A program made the position numbers and the translations under genes. The notes beneath the pieces were generated by a model. That model was given only the letters and a program-made list of their open reading frames with translations. It was not told where the DNA came from and searched no databases. Of a stretch of 64,000 nt of DNA, positions 24,941-33,569 are shown piece after piece. Numbering within the stretch: the first letter of the stretch is position 1; each line of letters opens with the position of its first letter. The DNA is taken from NCBI RefSeq assembly GCF_020539525.1, contig NZ_JACDXX010000012.1, positions 83,739-147,738 of the forward strand. The letters are read 5' to 3'. The DNA comes from Pseudogemmobacter faecipullorum (GTDB lineage: Bacteria; Pseudomonadota; Alphaproteobacteria; Rhodobacterales; Rhodobacteraceae).

Positions 24941-25243
24941 CAGAATGACCAGTGCGCCTGCCAGCGCCAGCCCCGCGCCGATCAGATCACTGGCGCGGGG
25001 GATCTCGCCTTCGGCCAGCCAGAGCCAGCCAAGCGAGGCGCAGATATAGACCCCGCCATAGGCCGCGAAAGAGCGCCCGGCCTGATCGGGCGGTGTCAGT
25101 GCCAGCGCCGAGGCAAAAGCCGCCAGTGCCAGCACCCCTGGGACCAGCCAGAGCGCCGAAGCCCCCTGTTTCCACCAGGCCCAGAAGGCGAAGCAGCCCA
25201 GGATCTCGGCCAGGGCCGCAAAGAGATAAAGCCCCGCCGTCAC
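24917..25243 (-). CDS. ynfA: YnfA/UPF0060 family small membrane protein
   Basis: This 108-aa protein has four hydrophobic helices and the family landmarks A-A-L-A-E-I-L-G-C-F-A-F-W-A-W near the N-terminus, A-Y-G-G-V-Y-I-C-A-S-L-G-W-L-W near residue 61 and D-L-I-G-A-G-L-A-L-A-G near residue 86. UPF0060 proteins are structurally akin to small multidrug-resistance transporters, and E. coli YnfA has been linked to efflux of cationic compounds. The start overlaps the nadE stop by 4 nt, so it is translated from the nadE transcript. No functional link to NAD synthesis is evident. Confidence 0.93.
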   Translation of the reverse strand: MTAGLYLFAALAEILGCFAFWAWWKQGASALWLVPGVLALAAFASALALTPPDQAGRSFAAYGGVYICASLGWLWLAEGEIPRASDLIGAGLALAGALVILSGAVRAG

Positions 25244-26904
25244 GCGCCGGAACTGTCGCGCCAGCGGTTGGCGATCGGGTAGCGACGATCCAGCCAGAAG
25301 GCCTTCTGGGTCAGCCTTGTGCCCGGGGCCGACTGGAAGCGCTTATATTCGCTGATCGCCACCAGATGCGCGATCCTCTGCACCGTCTCGCGCTCAAAGC
25401 CCTTTGCCATCAGATCGGCGACCGAGAGATCCTGCTCGATCAGCCCCTCCAGGATCTGATCGAGCTCCTCATAGGGCGGCAGGCTGTCCTCATCTTTCTG
25501 ATCGGGCCGCAGCTCGGCCGAAGGCGGTTTGGTGATCACCCGTTCGGGGATCACCATGCCTGCCGGGCCTTTCATCCAGGGCCGGTGGTTCGCATTGCGC
25601 CAGCGCGCGGTTTTGAACACCCGGGTTTTATACATATCCTTGATCGGATTATAGCCGCCGTTCATATCGCCATAGATGGTGCAATAGCCGACCGCGACCT
25701 CGGATTTATTACCGGTGGTCAGCAGCATGGCGCCGAATTTATTCGACACTGCCATCAGCATCACCCCGCGCAGGCGGGACTGGATATTCTCTTCGGTCAG
25801 ATCGGGCGAGGTCCCGGCGAAGAGATCCGACAGGGCCTCTCCGACCGCGCTCTGAGCGCCGCTGATCGAAATGCTGTCAAGCCGGCAGCCCAGCGCCTGT
25901 GCCACGCCTGCGGCATCCTCCAGCGAATGCTGGCTGGTATAGGCCGAGGGCAGCATGATGCAATGCACATTCTCCGGCCCCAGCGCATCGGCAGCCATTG
26001 CCGCCACAATCGCCGAGTCGATGCCGCCCGACAGGCCGAGCAATGCTTTTTTAAACCCGGATTTGCGCATGTAATCACCCAGAGCCAGCACGCAGGCCCG
26101 GTAATCAGCCTCATAGACCGGCGGGATTTCGGCGATGGTGCCGCGCTCTGCCTGCCAGCCCTCTGGCCCGCGGGTGAAGCTGACCATTTCGGTCACCTCA
26201 TCGAACTGCGGCAGCTGCACGGCCAGTTTGCCGCCCCGGTTCAGCACCATAGAGGAGCCGTCGAACACCTGATCATCCTGGCCGCCGACCATATTGAGAT
26301 AGACCAGCGGCAGGCCGGTCTCGATCACCCGCGCCACCATGATATTGAGCCGCAGATCGGGCTTGCCACGGTGATAGGGCGAGCCATTCGGCACGATCAG
26401 GATCTCGGCCCCGGTCTCTTGCAGCGTCTCGGCGACATCGGGGTGCCAGCTGTCCTCGCAGATCGGCGAGCCGATCCGGACACCCTTCACCACATAGGGC
26501 CCGGTCACATCGGCCGAGGCAAACAGGCGCTTTTCATCGAAAACCGCATCATTCGGCAGGTGATGTTTCAGCACCCTGGTCTGCACCTGGCCGCCCTCAA
26601 GGATATAATAGCCGTTATACAGCGCGCCATCCTGCCAGACCGGACCACCGATCCCCAGGGCCGGCCCCTCGGCGCAGTCGCGCGCCAGCGCCCCGATCGC
26701 CGCAATAGCCTCATCGCGAAAGGCGGGTTTCAGCACCAGGTCCTGGGTCTGATAGCCGGTGATGAACATTTCGGTCAGCACAACGAAATCGGCGCCCCTG
26801 TCGCGGCCCTCGGCATGGAAGGCACGGGCCTTTGCCGCATTGCCGGCGATATCGCCGGTCACGGGATTGGCCTGGACCATCAACAGCTGGAATCTCTCGC
26901 GCAT
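25240..26904 (-). CDS. nadE: Glutamine-dependent NAD+ synthase
   Basis: I start at ATG 26904 (MRERFQLLMVQANPVTGDI), with GAGG 7 nt upstream; a GTG codon lies directly before it. The protein is 554 aa and has two domains. The N-terminal carbon-nitrogen hydrolase domain frees ammonia from glutamine: the catalytic Glu is in V-V-L-T-E-M-F, Lys in L-K-H-H-L-P-N and Cys in P-I-C-E-D-S-W. The C-terminal synthetase domain has the ATP loop L-G-L-S-G-G-I-D-S-A near residue 293. It completes NAD assembly from deamido-NAD, ATP and glutamine, the step after the PncA/PncB route encoded at 13-15 kb. It is coupled to ynfA by a 4-nt overlap. Confidence 0.96.
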   Translation of the reverse strand: MRERFQLLMVQANPVTGDIAGNAAKARAFHAEGRDRGADFVVLTEMFITGYQTQDLVLKPAFRDEAIAAIGALARDCAEGPALGIGGPVWQDGALYNGYYILEGGQVQTRVLKHHLPNDAVFDEKRLFASADVTGPYVVKGVRIGSPICEDSWHPDVAETLQETGAEILIVPNGSPYHRGKPDLRLNIMVARVIETGLPLVYLNMVGGQDDQVFDGSSMVLNRGGKLAVQLPQFDEVTEMVSFTRGPEGWQAERGTIAEIPPVYEADYRACVLALGDYMRKSGFKKALLGLSGGIDSAIVAAMAADALGPENVHCIMLPSAYTSQHSLEDAAGVAQALGCRLDSISISGAQSAVGEALSDLFAGTSPDLTEENIQSRLRGVMLMAVSNKFGAMLLTTGNKSEVAVGYCTIYGDMNGGYNPIKDMYKTRVFKTARWRNANHRPWMKGPAGMVIPERVITKPPSAELRPDQKDEDSLPPYEELDQILEGLIEQDLSVADLMAKGFERETVQRIAHLVAISEYKRFQSAPGTRLTQKAFWLDRRYPIANRWRDSSGA

Positions 26905-27060
26905 CACCTGTCCTCATCTGCCTGTCCCCGCTTTTGCCATGATCAGCCCTGGCAGGAAAGAGCAGGCAGGGCCTCACGCAGCTCTGAGGTGCGGCGTCTG
27001 GACAGCAACCCCGCGCAGCGCATAGGCTTTCGCCACAATCCAATCCGGAGACCTCCCGCA

Positions 27061-28479
27061 ATGCGCATTTTCCCGGCACATATTCTCGCCGTCACACTTG
27101 CCGTTCCGCTGGCGCTGTCCGGCCCCTTCGCCTTGCCGGGCCTTGCCCAGGCCGAAGGCGAGATCATTACCAAGCAATATGACAACGGCTCTGTTTATGA
27201 AGGCACCTTCAGAAACGGCCGTCAGCATGGCCAGGGAAGCTACCGACTGCCCAACGGATATGAATATTCCGGTGACTGGGTGGATGGAGAGATCCGGGGC
27301 CAGGGCAAAGCGCGCTATCCGAACGGCTCAGTCTATGAAGGGGCTTTCGACAAAGGCCAGCCCGAGGGCAAAGGCAGGATCACTTTCGCCGATGGCGGCA
27401 CCTATGAGGGGATCTGGCTCCAGGGCAAGATGACCGGCGAGGGTGTCGCCACCTATCCCAATGATGCGACCTATACCGGGGCATTTCTGAACGGCCAGCG
27501 CCACGGCAAGGGCGTTTTGCAAAATAAGGGCGGCTACCGCTACGAGGGGGACTGGGTTCAGGGCGTCAAGGAAGGCAGCGGCAAAATCGCCTATGCCGAT
27601 GGCTCGCTCTATGAGGGGGCGATGAAGGCCGATCAGCGCGCGGGCCAGGGCCAGCTGACCATGCCCGACGGGCTGATCTATACCGGGGAATGGTCTGAGG
27701 GCCAGATCAACGGCACCGGCAAAATGACCCAGCCCAATGGCGATGTCTATGAGGGCAGCTTTGCCAATGGCAAGCGTGAGGGCAAGGGCAAGACCACCCA
27801 TGCCTCGGGCGATGTCTATGAGGGCGATTTCAAAGCCGATAAGCGCCAGGGACAGGGCATGTTCACCACCCAGGACGGGTTCAAATATGAGGGCTCCTGG
27901 GTTGAGGGCCGGATGGAGGGGACGGGTTCCGTCACCTATCCGGATGGTTCGGTCTATGTCGGGGCGATGAAAGGCGATCAGCCGAACGGCCAGGGCGCGA
28001 TCACCTATCCCGATGGCTCGACCTATCAGGGCAACTGGCTGAACGGGGTGATCAATGGCCAGGGCAAGGCAAGCTATGCCAATGGCCAGGTCTATGAGGG
28101 CAGCTTTGCGCGCGCGAAGCCCGAGGGCCAGGGCGTGATGACCCGGCCGGATGGCTACCGCTATGAGGGCGAGTGGAAAGCCGGGCTGCGCGAGGGCAAA
28201 GGCAGTGTCACCTATGCCAATGGCACCAGCTATAACGGCGATTTCAAAGCCGACAGACGCGAAGGCAAAGGCGAGCTGACCACGCCCGAGGGCTACCGCT
28301 ATTCCGGCGACTGGAAGGACAACCAGAGTGAGGGCGAGGGCATCGCCAGCTATCCTTCGGGCGATGTCTATGAGGGCAGCTTCCAGGACGACAAACGCCA
28401 TGGCCCGGGCAAAATGACCTATAAGACCGGCGAACTGGCCGAGGGCACCTGGCAGGAAGGCATCCTCACCCAGCCCTGA
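27061..28479 (+). CDS. Secreted MORN-repeat protein
   Basis: The start is ATG 27061 with a GGAG site, giving 472 aa; the frame is open far upstream only as a shadow of nadE. A signal peptide of about 30 residues ends near L-P-G-L-A-Q-A-E-G. The rest is almost entirely MORN repeats of about 23 residues (Y-E-G-x-F/W, then G-x-G, then Y-P-N/D-G), and I count about 18 plus one degenerate C-terminal unit. Aromatic positions alternate F/M and W in a 46-residue super-period, which slips once in the middle where two consecutive units both carry F. MORN arrays form elongated beta-sheets that bind lipids or other proteins. A periplasmic or outer-surface scaffold role is inferred. A terminator follows, so the gene appears monocistronic. 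Confidence 0.9.
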   Translation: MRIFPAHILAVTLAVPLALSGPFALPGLAQAEGEIITKQYDNGSVYEGTFRNGRQHGQGSYRLPNGYEYSGDWVDGEIRGQGKARYPNGSVYEGAFDKGQPEGKGRITFADGGTYEGIWLQGKMTGEGVATYPNDATYTGAFLNGQRHGKGVLQNKGGYRYEGDWVQGVKEGSGKIAYADGSLYEGAMKADQRAGQGQLTMPDGLIYTGEWSEGQINGTGKMTQPNGDVYEGSFANGKREGKGKTTHASGDVYEGDFKADKRQGQGMFTTQDGFKYEGSWVEGRMEGTGSVTYPDGSVYVGAMKGDQPNGQGAITYPDGSTYQGNWLNGVINGQGKASYANGQVYEGSFARAKPEGQGVMTRPDGYRYEGEWKAGLREGKGSVTYANGTSYNGDFKADRREGKGELTTPEGYRYSGDWKDNQSEGEGIASYPSGDVYEGSFQDDKRHGPGKMTYKTGELAEGTWQEGILTQP

Positions 28480-28808
28480 CAGGGGCCAGGGGCGCTGAAA
28501 ACAGCCACGCGGGGCCGGAAAGGTCCCGCGTTTTGCTTTTCAGGCCAGGCCCTGCCCCCCGGGGCAAGGCAGAGGCCGGCTCTGCAGCACCCAAGGGCGC
28601 GCGCGGCATCGCGCCCCAGACCCGACCCGGGCGCAGATCCTGTAAGAATCAGAGCCTGTTCTGACCTTTCTTCCCGCCCTGCCCTGCCCCGCAAGCGGCC
28701 CCCTCATGCCTGCCCGCCTCTGCCCGGGGGATAAAAAATCGAGCCCGCGCCTGCATTTGGGACAAAAACAGCTTTTCTTAGCCCGCGGGCTTCGCTAACC
28801 CTTGCAGC
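28480..28808. other. Intergenic region between the MORN gene terminator and the leuA leader
   Basis: Apart from the terminator at 28507 this holds no convincing gene. The AT-richer stretch TTGGGACAAAAACAGC around 28757 followed by TTTTCTTAGCC is the likeliest leuA promoter zone, and a GCCCGCGGGC palindrome follows it. No start site can be fixed from sequence. Confidence 0.4.
28507..28535 (+). terminator. Intrinsic terminator after the MORN-repeat gene
   Basis: ACGCGGGGCC (28507-28516) pairs with GGTCCCGCGT (28522-28531) with one G-U pair and a GGAAA loop. It is followed by TTTGCTTTTC. Confidence 0.8.
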
Positions 28809-28898
28809 ATGACCAGGGGTTCGAACATCACTTCGGCAGCGCGCACGGGCTTTTGCCCGTCCCTTCCCTTTGGCCTTCTTCTTCTCAGCCTCCTCTGA
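28809..28898 (+). CDS. leuL: leuA leader peptide (leucine attenuator peptide)
   Basis: A 29-codon frame from ATG 28809 to TGA 28898 has seven leucines, four of them consecutive near the end (G-L-L-L-L-S-L-L, stop). None of the leucine codons is CTG, the codon the neighbouring genes use most; all are CTT or CTC. The stop codon lies inside a stem (28893-28901 with 28918-28926) that competes with a second stem, and leuA starts 121 nt downstream. This is the classical layout of ribosome-mediated attenuation: slow decoding of leucine codons under leucine shortage favours leuA expression. The leader has no obvious Shine-Dalgarno sequence, so the exact start is less certain than the coding run. Confidence 0.78.
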   Translation: MTRGSNITSAARTGFCPSLPFGLLLLSLL

Positions 28899-28940
28899 GC
28901 GTGCCCCCGGGCGCGACCGCTCAGAGTGACCAGCGCCCGG
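28893..28940 (+). promoter_or_regulatory. Alternative RNA stems of the leuA attenuator
   Basis: CTCTGAGCG (28893-28901) pairs with CGCTCAGAG (28918-28926), and CCGGGCGC (28907-28914) pairs with GCGCCCGG (28933-28940). The two stems are interleaved and so mutually exclusive, and the first includes the leader's last Leu codon and stop. I do not see a clear T-run after either, so the step controlled (Rho, translation or pausing) is open. Confidence 0.6.
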
Positions 28941-29019
28941 CCCCCGCTACCAGGAACAGCCCCTGAAATCAGGAAAACCTGGAACAGCTGAGATCCAAAA
29001 GATACGAAGGAACATTCCT

Positions 29020-30597
29020 ATGGCACAGAACGACAGCCAGGATCGCGTATTCATTTTTGACACCACCCTGCGCGATGGTGAGCAGTCGCCCGGCGCGACC
29101 ATGACCCATAATGAGAAGCTGGAGATTGCCAGCCTGCTCGATGAAATGGGCGTGGATGTGATCGAAGCCGGTTTCCCCATCGCCTCGGAAGGCGATTTCA
29201 ACGCGGTTTCCGAGATTTCGAAACGCTCGGTCAATTCAACGATCTGCGGCCTGGCGCGTGCCAATTTCAAAGATATCGACCGCGCCTGGGAGGCGGTGAA
29301 ACACGCGAAATCGCCGCGCATTCATACCTTTATCGGCACCTCGCCTCTGCACCGCGCCATTCCGAACCTGACCATGGATGAGATGGCCGAGCGCATTCAC
29401 CAGACCGTGACCCATGCGCGCAATTTGTGCGACAATGTGCAATGGTCGCCGATGGATGCCACCCGCACCGAACATGATTACCTCTGCCGCGTGGTCGAGA
29501 TCGCCATTAAGGCCGGGGCCACCACGATCAATATCCCCGATACCGTCGGCTATACCTATCCGATGGAATCGGCGAAAATCATCAGGATGCTGCTGGAGCG
29601 GGTTCCGGGCGCCGATGAGATTATCTTTGCCACCCATTGCCATAATGACCTCGGCATGGCGACGGCGAACAGCCTCGCTGCGGTTGAGGCCGGGGCGCGC
29701 CAGATTGAATGCACGATCAATGGCCTCGGCGAGCGCGCCGGTAATACCGCGCTGGAAGAAGTGGTGATGGCCCTGCGCGTGCGCAATGACATCCTGCCCT
29801 TCCGCACCGGCATCGACACCACCAAAATTATGCATCTGTCGCGCCGGGTCTCGACCGTTTCCGGCTTTGTCGTGCAGCCGAACAAGGCCATCGTCGGCAA
29901 GAACGCCTTCCTGCACGAATCCGGCATCCATCAGGATGGCGTGCTGAAGAATGTTGAGACCTTTGAGATCATGCGCCCCGAGGATATCGGCCTGACCGCC
30001 AAGAATATCGTCATGGGCAAGCATTCGGGCCGCGCCGCTCTGCGCTCGAAACTGAAAGAGCTGGGCTTTGATCTGGCCGATAATCAGCTGAACGACGTTT
30101 TCGTGCGGTTCAAGGCGCTCGCCGACCGCAAGAAAGAGGTCTATGACGAGGATCTGGTCGCCCTGGTTGCCGATGAGCAGACCAATGACGCCTATGACAC
30201 CCTGGTGCTGAAAAAGCTGCGGGTGATCTCGGGCACCGACGGCCCCCAGGAAGCCGATATGATCCTGACGATTGACGGAGTCGATCACCATATCGACGCC
30301 ACCGGCGATGGCCCGGTTGATGCGGCGTTCAACTGTGTCAAACAGCTCTGGCCGCACCAGGCCCGGCTGCAGGTCTATCAGGTCCATGCTGTCACCCAGG
30401 GCACCGATGCCCAGGCGACAGTTTCGGTCCGTCTGGAAGAAGAGGGCCGCATCGTCACCGGCACTTCGGCCGATACCGATACTATCGTCGCCAGTGTCAA
30501 AGCCTATATCAACGGGCTGAACCGCCTTGTGGTGCGCCGCACCAAATCGGCGCCCGGCGATGATCTGAAGTCAGTCTCCTATACCGACGCCCCCTGA
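29020..30597 (+). CDS. leuA: 2-Isopropylmalate synthase
   Basis: This 525-aa enzyme condenses acetyl-CoA with 2-ketoisovalerate, the first committed step of leucine synthesis. The N-terminal HMGL-like barrel starts F-I-F-D-T-T-L-R-D-G-E-Q-S-P-G-A-T-M. A later metal-site motif is T-H-C-H-N-D-L-G-M-A-T near residue 205. G-I-H-Q-D-G-V-L-K near residue 306 is a LeuA signature. The last ~130 residues form the LeuA dimer (leucine-feedback) domain. The start ATG has a GAAGGA site embedded in AGGAACATTCCT. Expression is very probably controlled by the leucine leader upstream. A strong terminator follows. Confidence 0.97.
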   Translation: MAQNDSQDRVFIFDTTLRDGEQSPGATMTHNEKLEIASLLDEMGVDVIEAGFPIASEGDFNAVSEISKRSVNSTICGLARANFKDIDRAWEAVKHAKSPRIHTFIGTSPLHRAIPNLTMDEMAERIHQTVTHARNLCDNVQWSPMDATRTEHDYLCRVVEIAIKAGATTINIPDTVGYTYPMESAKIIRMLLERVPGADEIIFATHCHNDLGMATANSLAAVEAGARQIECTINGLGERAGNTALEEVVMALRVRNDILPFRTGIDTTKIMHLSRRVSTVSGFVVQPNKAIVGKNAFLHESGIHQDGVLKNVETFEIMRPEDIGLTAKNIVMGKHSGRAALRSKLKELGFDLADNQLNDVFVRFKALADRKKEVYDEDLVALVADEQTNDAYDTLVLKKLRVISGTDGPQEADMILTIDGVDHHIDATGDGPVDAAFNCVKQLWPHQARLQVYQVHAVTQGTDAQATVSVRLEEEGRIVTGTSADTDTIVASVKAYINGLNRLVVRRTKSAPGDDLKSVSYTDAP

Positions 30598-30610
30598 GGC
30601 GGTGCGATTT

Positions 30611-30643
30611 AAACGGGCGGGCGCTAGAAGCCCGCCCGTTTTT
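30611..30643 (+). terminator. Strong intrinsic terminator after leuA
   Basis: AAACGGGCGGGC (30611-30622) pairs perfectly with GCCCGCCCGTTT (30630-30641), 7-nt loop, followed by a T-run to 30643. Confidence 0.92.
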
Positions 30644-30722
30644 CGTGCCTGCTATTAGGCCACCCTTCCGTGCGAAAGTTGCACACAGACAAAAGAACCG
30701 CGGGCGGCCCCGGGTTTTAGGC

Positions 30723-30767
30723 TTCACAATGTGTGAAATCTGCAGCAATCAACATGCACGCAGATTT
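30723..30767 (+). promoter_or_regulatory. Overlapping inverted repeats upstream of mreB
   Basis: TTCACA-ATG-TGTGAA (30723-30737) is a perfect palindrome. AAATCTGC (30736-30743) and GCAGATTT (30760-30767) form a second inverted repeat that shares two bases with it. TTCACA recurs at 30792 ahead of a possible TATATG -10 box. The 331-nt region 30598-30928 otherwise holds the leuA terminator and no convincing gene. Confidence 0.4.
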
Positions 30768-30820
30768 GTTCCGATCCTGGCCAGCCGGGGTTTCACAAAA
30801 ACTCTGCCCTCTTTATATGA

Positions 30821-31966
<1,146 letters not shown>

Positions 31967-32012
31967 GCCGCCGCAGCGCGCGCTTTACCGATCACTCAGA
32001 CCCGAGGCGATT

Positions 32013-33017
32013 TTGAGCAGAACCCGCAGCGGACCAGAGGAATATTCCCGCCCGATCAGACGTTTGCTGATCGGGCTTCTCACCGTTCTGCTGCTGGCTC
32101 TGTTCGTACTCTGGCGCATCGACAGCCCGCGCGTCGAGCGTTTCCGCGCCGCGCTGATCGATGCGGTGGTGCCCAATCTGGAATGGGCCCTGGTGCCGGT
32201 CACCCGCAGCATGGGGATGATTGAGAATTTCCGCTCCTATACCCGGATCTATGAGCAAAACCAGGAGCTGAAGCGCGAGCTGCAGCAGATGAAGGCCTGG
32301 AAAGAAGCGGCTCTGCAGCTGGAGCAGAAAAATGCCCGGCTGCTCGATCTGAACCAGGTGCGGCTTGATCCGAAACTGACCCATGTCACCGGCGTGGTGC
32401 TGGCCGACAGCGGCAGCCCCTTCCGGCAATCGGTGCTGTTGAATGTCGGCGCGCGCGACGGGATCCGCGACGGCTGGGCGACGATGGACGGCATCGGCCT
32501 TGTCGGGCGGATCTCGGGCCTTGGCCACCGCACCAGCCGGGTGATCCTTGTCACCGACAGCTCATCGCGCATTCCGGTCACCATCCAGCCCTCGGGGCAG
32601 AATGCTCTGCTCTCGGGCGATAATTCCTCGCTGCCGCTGCTCGATTTCATCGAATCCACCGAAGAGGTCCGCCCCGGCGACCGGGTTATCACCTCGGGCG
32701 ATGGCGGGGTCTTCCCGGCCGGGCTGCTGGTGGGCCAGGTCGCCATGGGCTCAGACCGGCGCCTGCGCGTGGTGCTGGCCGCCGATTCCCGCCGCCTTGA
32801 GTTTCTGCGCGTGCTGCGCAGCCATGAGCTGGAGCCGATCCTTGATCCCGGCGGGCTGATAGCCCCGCCCCTGCCCTCGGTCCCGGTGGCCAGCGTCGAT
32901 GCCGAGGCCGAGGCCGCCAGCCAGCCGGTGCGCGGCAATGGCGAGGTATCCGAGGCCGGCTCGGGCGCGAATGAAAGCGGCGATGCCCCGGCCGAGGGCA
33001 CGGGAGACGGGGGATGA
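32013..33017 (+). CDS. mreC: Rod shape-determining protein MreC
   Basis: The 334-aa protein starts at TTG 32013 (MSRTRSGPEEYSRPIRRLL), about 7 nt after a GAGG; no better start is in frame. One membrane helix lies at about residues 18-35. A coiled-coil stretch follows (Y-E-Q-N-Q-E-L-K-R-E-L-Q-Q-M-K-A-W-K-E near 76-98), then the periplasmic beta-domains with V-L-L-N-V-G-A-R-D-G-I-R-D-G and the P-G-D-R-V-I-T-S-G-D-G-G-V-F-P-A-G-L signature. MreC links the MreB filament to PBP2 in the periplasm. The Glu/Ala-rich C-terminal tail is low-complexity. The stop overlaps the mreD start by 4 nt. Confidence 0.95.
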   Translation: MSRTRSGPEEYSRPIRRLLIGLLTVLLLALFVLWRIDSPRVERFRAALIDAVVPNLEWALVPVTRSMGMIENFRSYTRIYEQNQELKRELQQMKAWKEAALQLEQKNARLLDLNQVRLDPKLTHVTGVVLADSGSPFRQSVLLNVGARDGIRDGWATMDGIGLVGRISGLGHRTSRVILVTDSSSRIPVTIQPSGQNALLSGDNSSLPLLDFIESTEEVRPGDRVITSGDGGVFPAGLLVGQVAMGSDRRLRVVLAADSRRLEFLRVLRSHELEPILDPGGLIAPPLPSVPVASVDAEAEAASQPVRGNGEVSEAGSGANESGDAPAEGTGDGG

Positions 33018-33553
33018 GCGCCTGGCTGCGCGCCGATCCCTGGGGCTACCGGCTGCTGTATCTGAGCATCGCTTTCCTGCTTCTGTTCATCCGGCTGCTG
33101 CCGCTCGGCGCCGAGCCGGGCACCTTCCCAGGCCCCGATATCCTGCTCTGCCTCACCCTTGCCTGGATGATGCGCCGGCCGGATTTTCTGCCGGTCGGGC
33201 TGATCCTTGCGGTGGTGCTGACCGAGGATCTGCTGCTGATGCGCCCGCCCGGGCTCTGGACCGCGCTGGTGGTGCTGTCCAGCGAATTTCTGCGCGCCCG
33301 CATTGCCCTGACGCGCGAGCTCAGCTTTGCCGTGGAATGGCTGCTGGCCTCGGGCCTGATGATCGCAATGTTGCTGGCCTGGCGGCTTGCCTTTACGCTG
33401 GCACTGATGGATGTGCCGCCCTTCGGCTTTTCGGTGGTCCAGGTATTGTGGTCAATTCTGGCTTACCCGGTGATTGTCCTGTTGTCGCGGCTGGCTTTTG
33501 ATCTGAAAAAGCCCGCGACCGGCGAAGTCGATCATCAGGGACGCAAATTGTGA
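33014..33553 (+). CDS. mreD: Rod shape-determining protein MreD
   Basis: This 179-aa integral membrane protein has about five hydrophobic helices. MreD sequences are poorly conserved and the call rests on hydrophobicity profile, length and position between mreC and mrdA; P-D-I-L-L-C-L-T-L-A-W-M-M-R-R-P-D is the best-conserved part here. It is an inner-membrane component of the elongasome. Its start overlaps the mreC stop (ATGA), and mrdA starts 16 nt after its stop with its own GGAGGG site. Confidence 0.9.
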   Translation: MSAWLRADPWGYRLLYLSIAFLLLFIRLLPLGAEPGTFPGPDILLCLTLAWMMRRPDFLPVGLILAVVLTEDLLLMRPPGLWTALVVLSSEFLRARIALTRELSFAVEWLLASGLMIAMLLAWRLAFTLALMDVPPFGFSVVQVLWSILAYPVIVLLSRLAFDLKKPATGEVDHQGRKL

Positions 33554-33569
33554 TGCGGAGGGTTGCAAG

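Noticed and set aside
24952..27060. 703-codon upstream extension in frame with the MORN protein
   Set aside because: It is antisense to nadE and ynfA and lacks repeats. The real protein starts at 27061 with a signal peptide and ribosome site.
28812..28822. GGGGTTCGAAC resembling a tRNA T-loop
   Set aside because: No acceptor, D or anticodon arms can be folded around it. It lies inside the leuA leader peptide.
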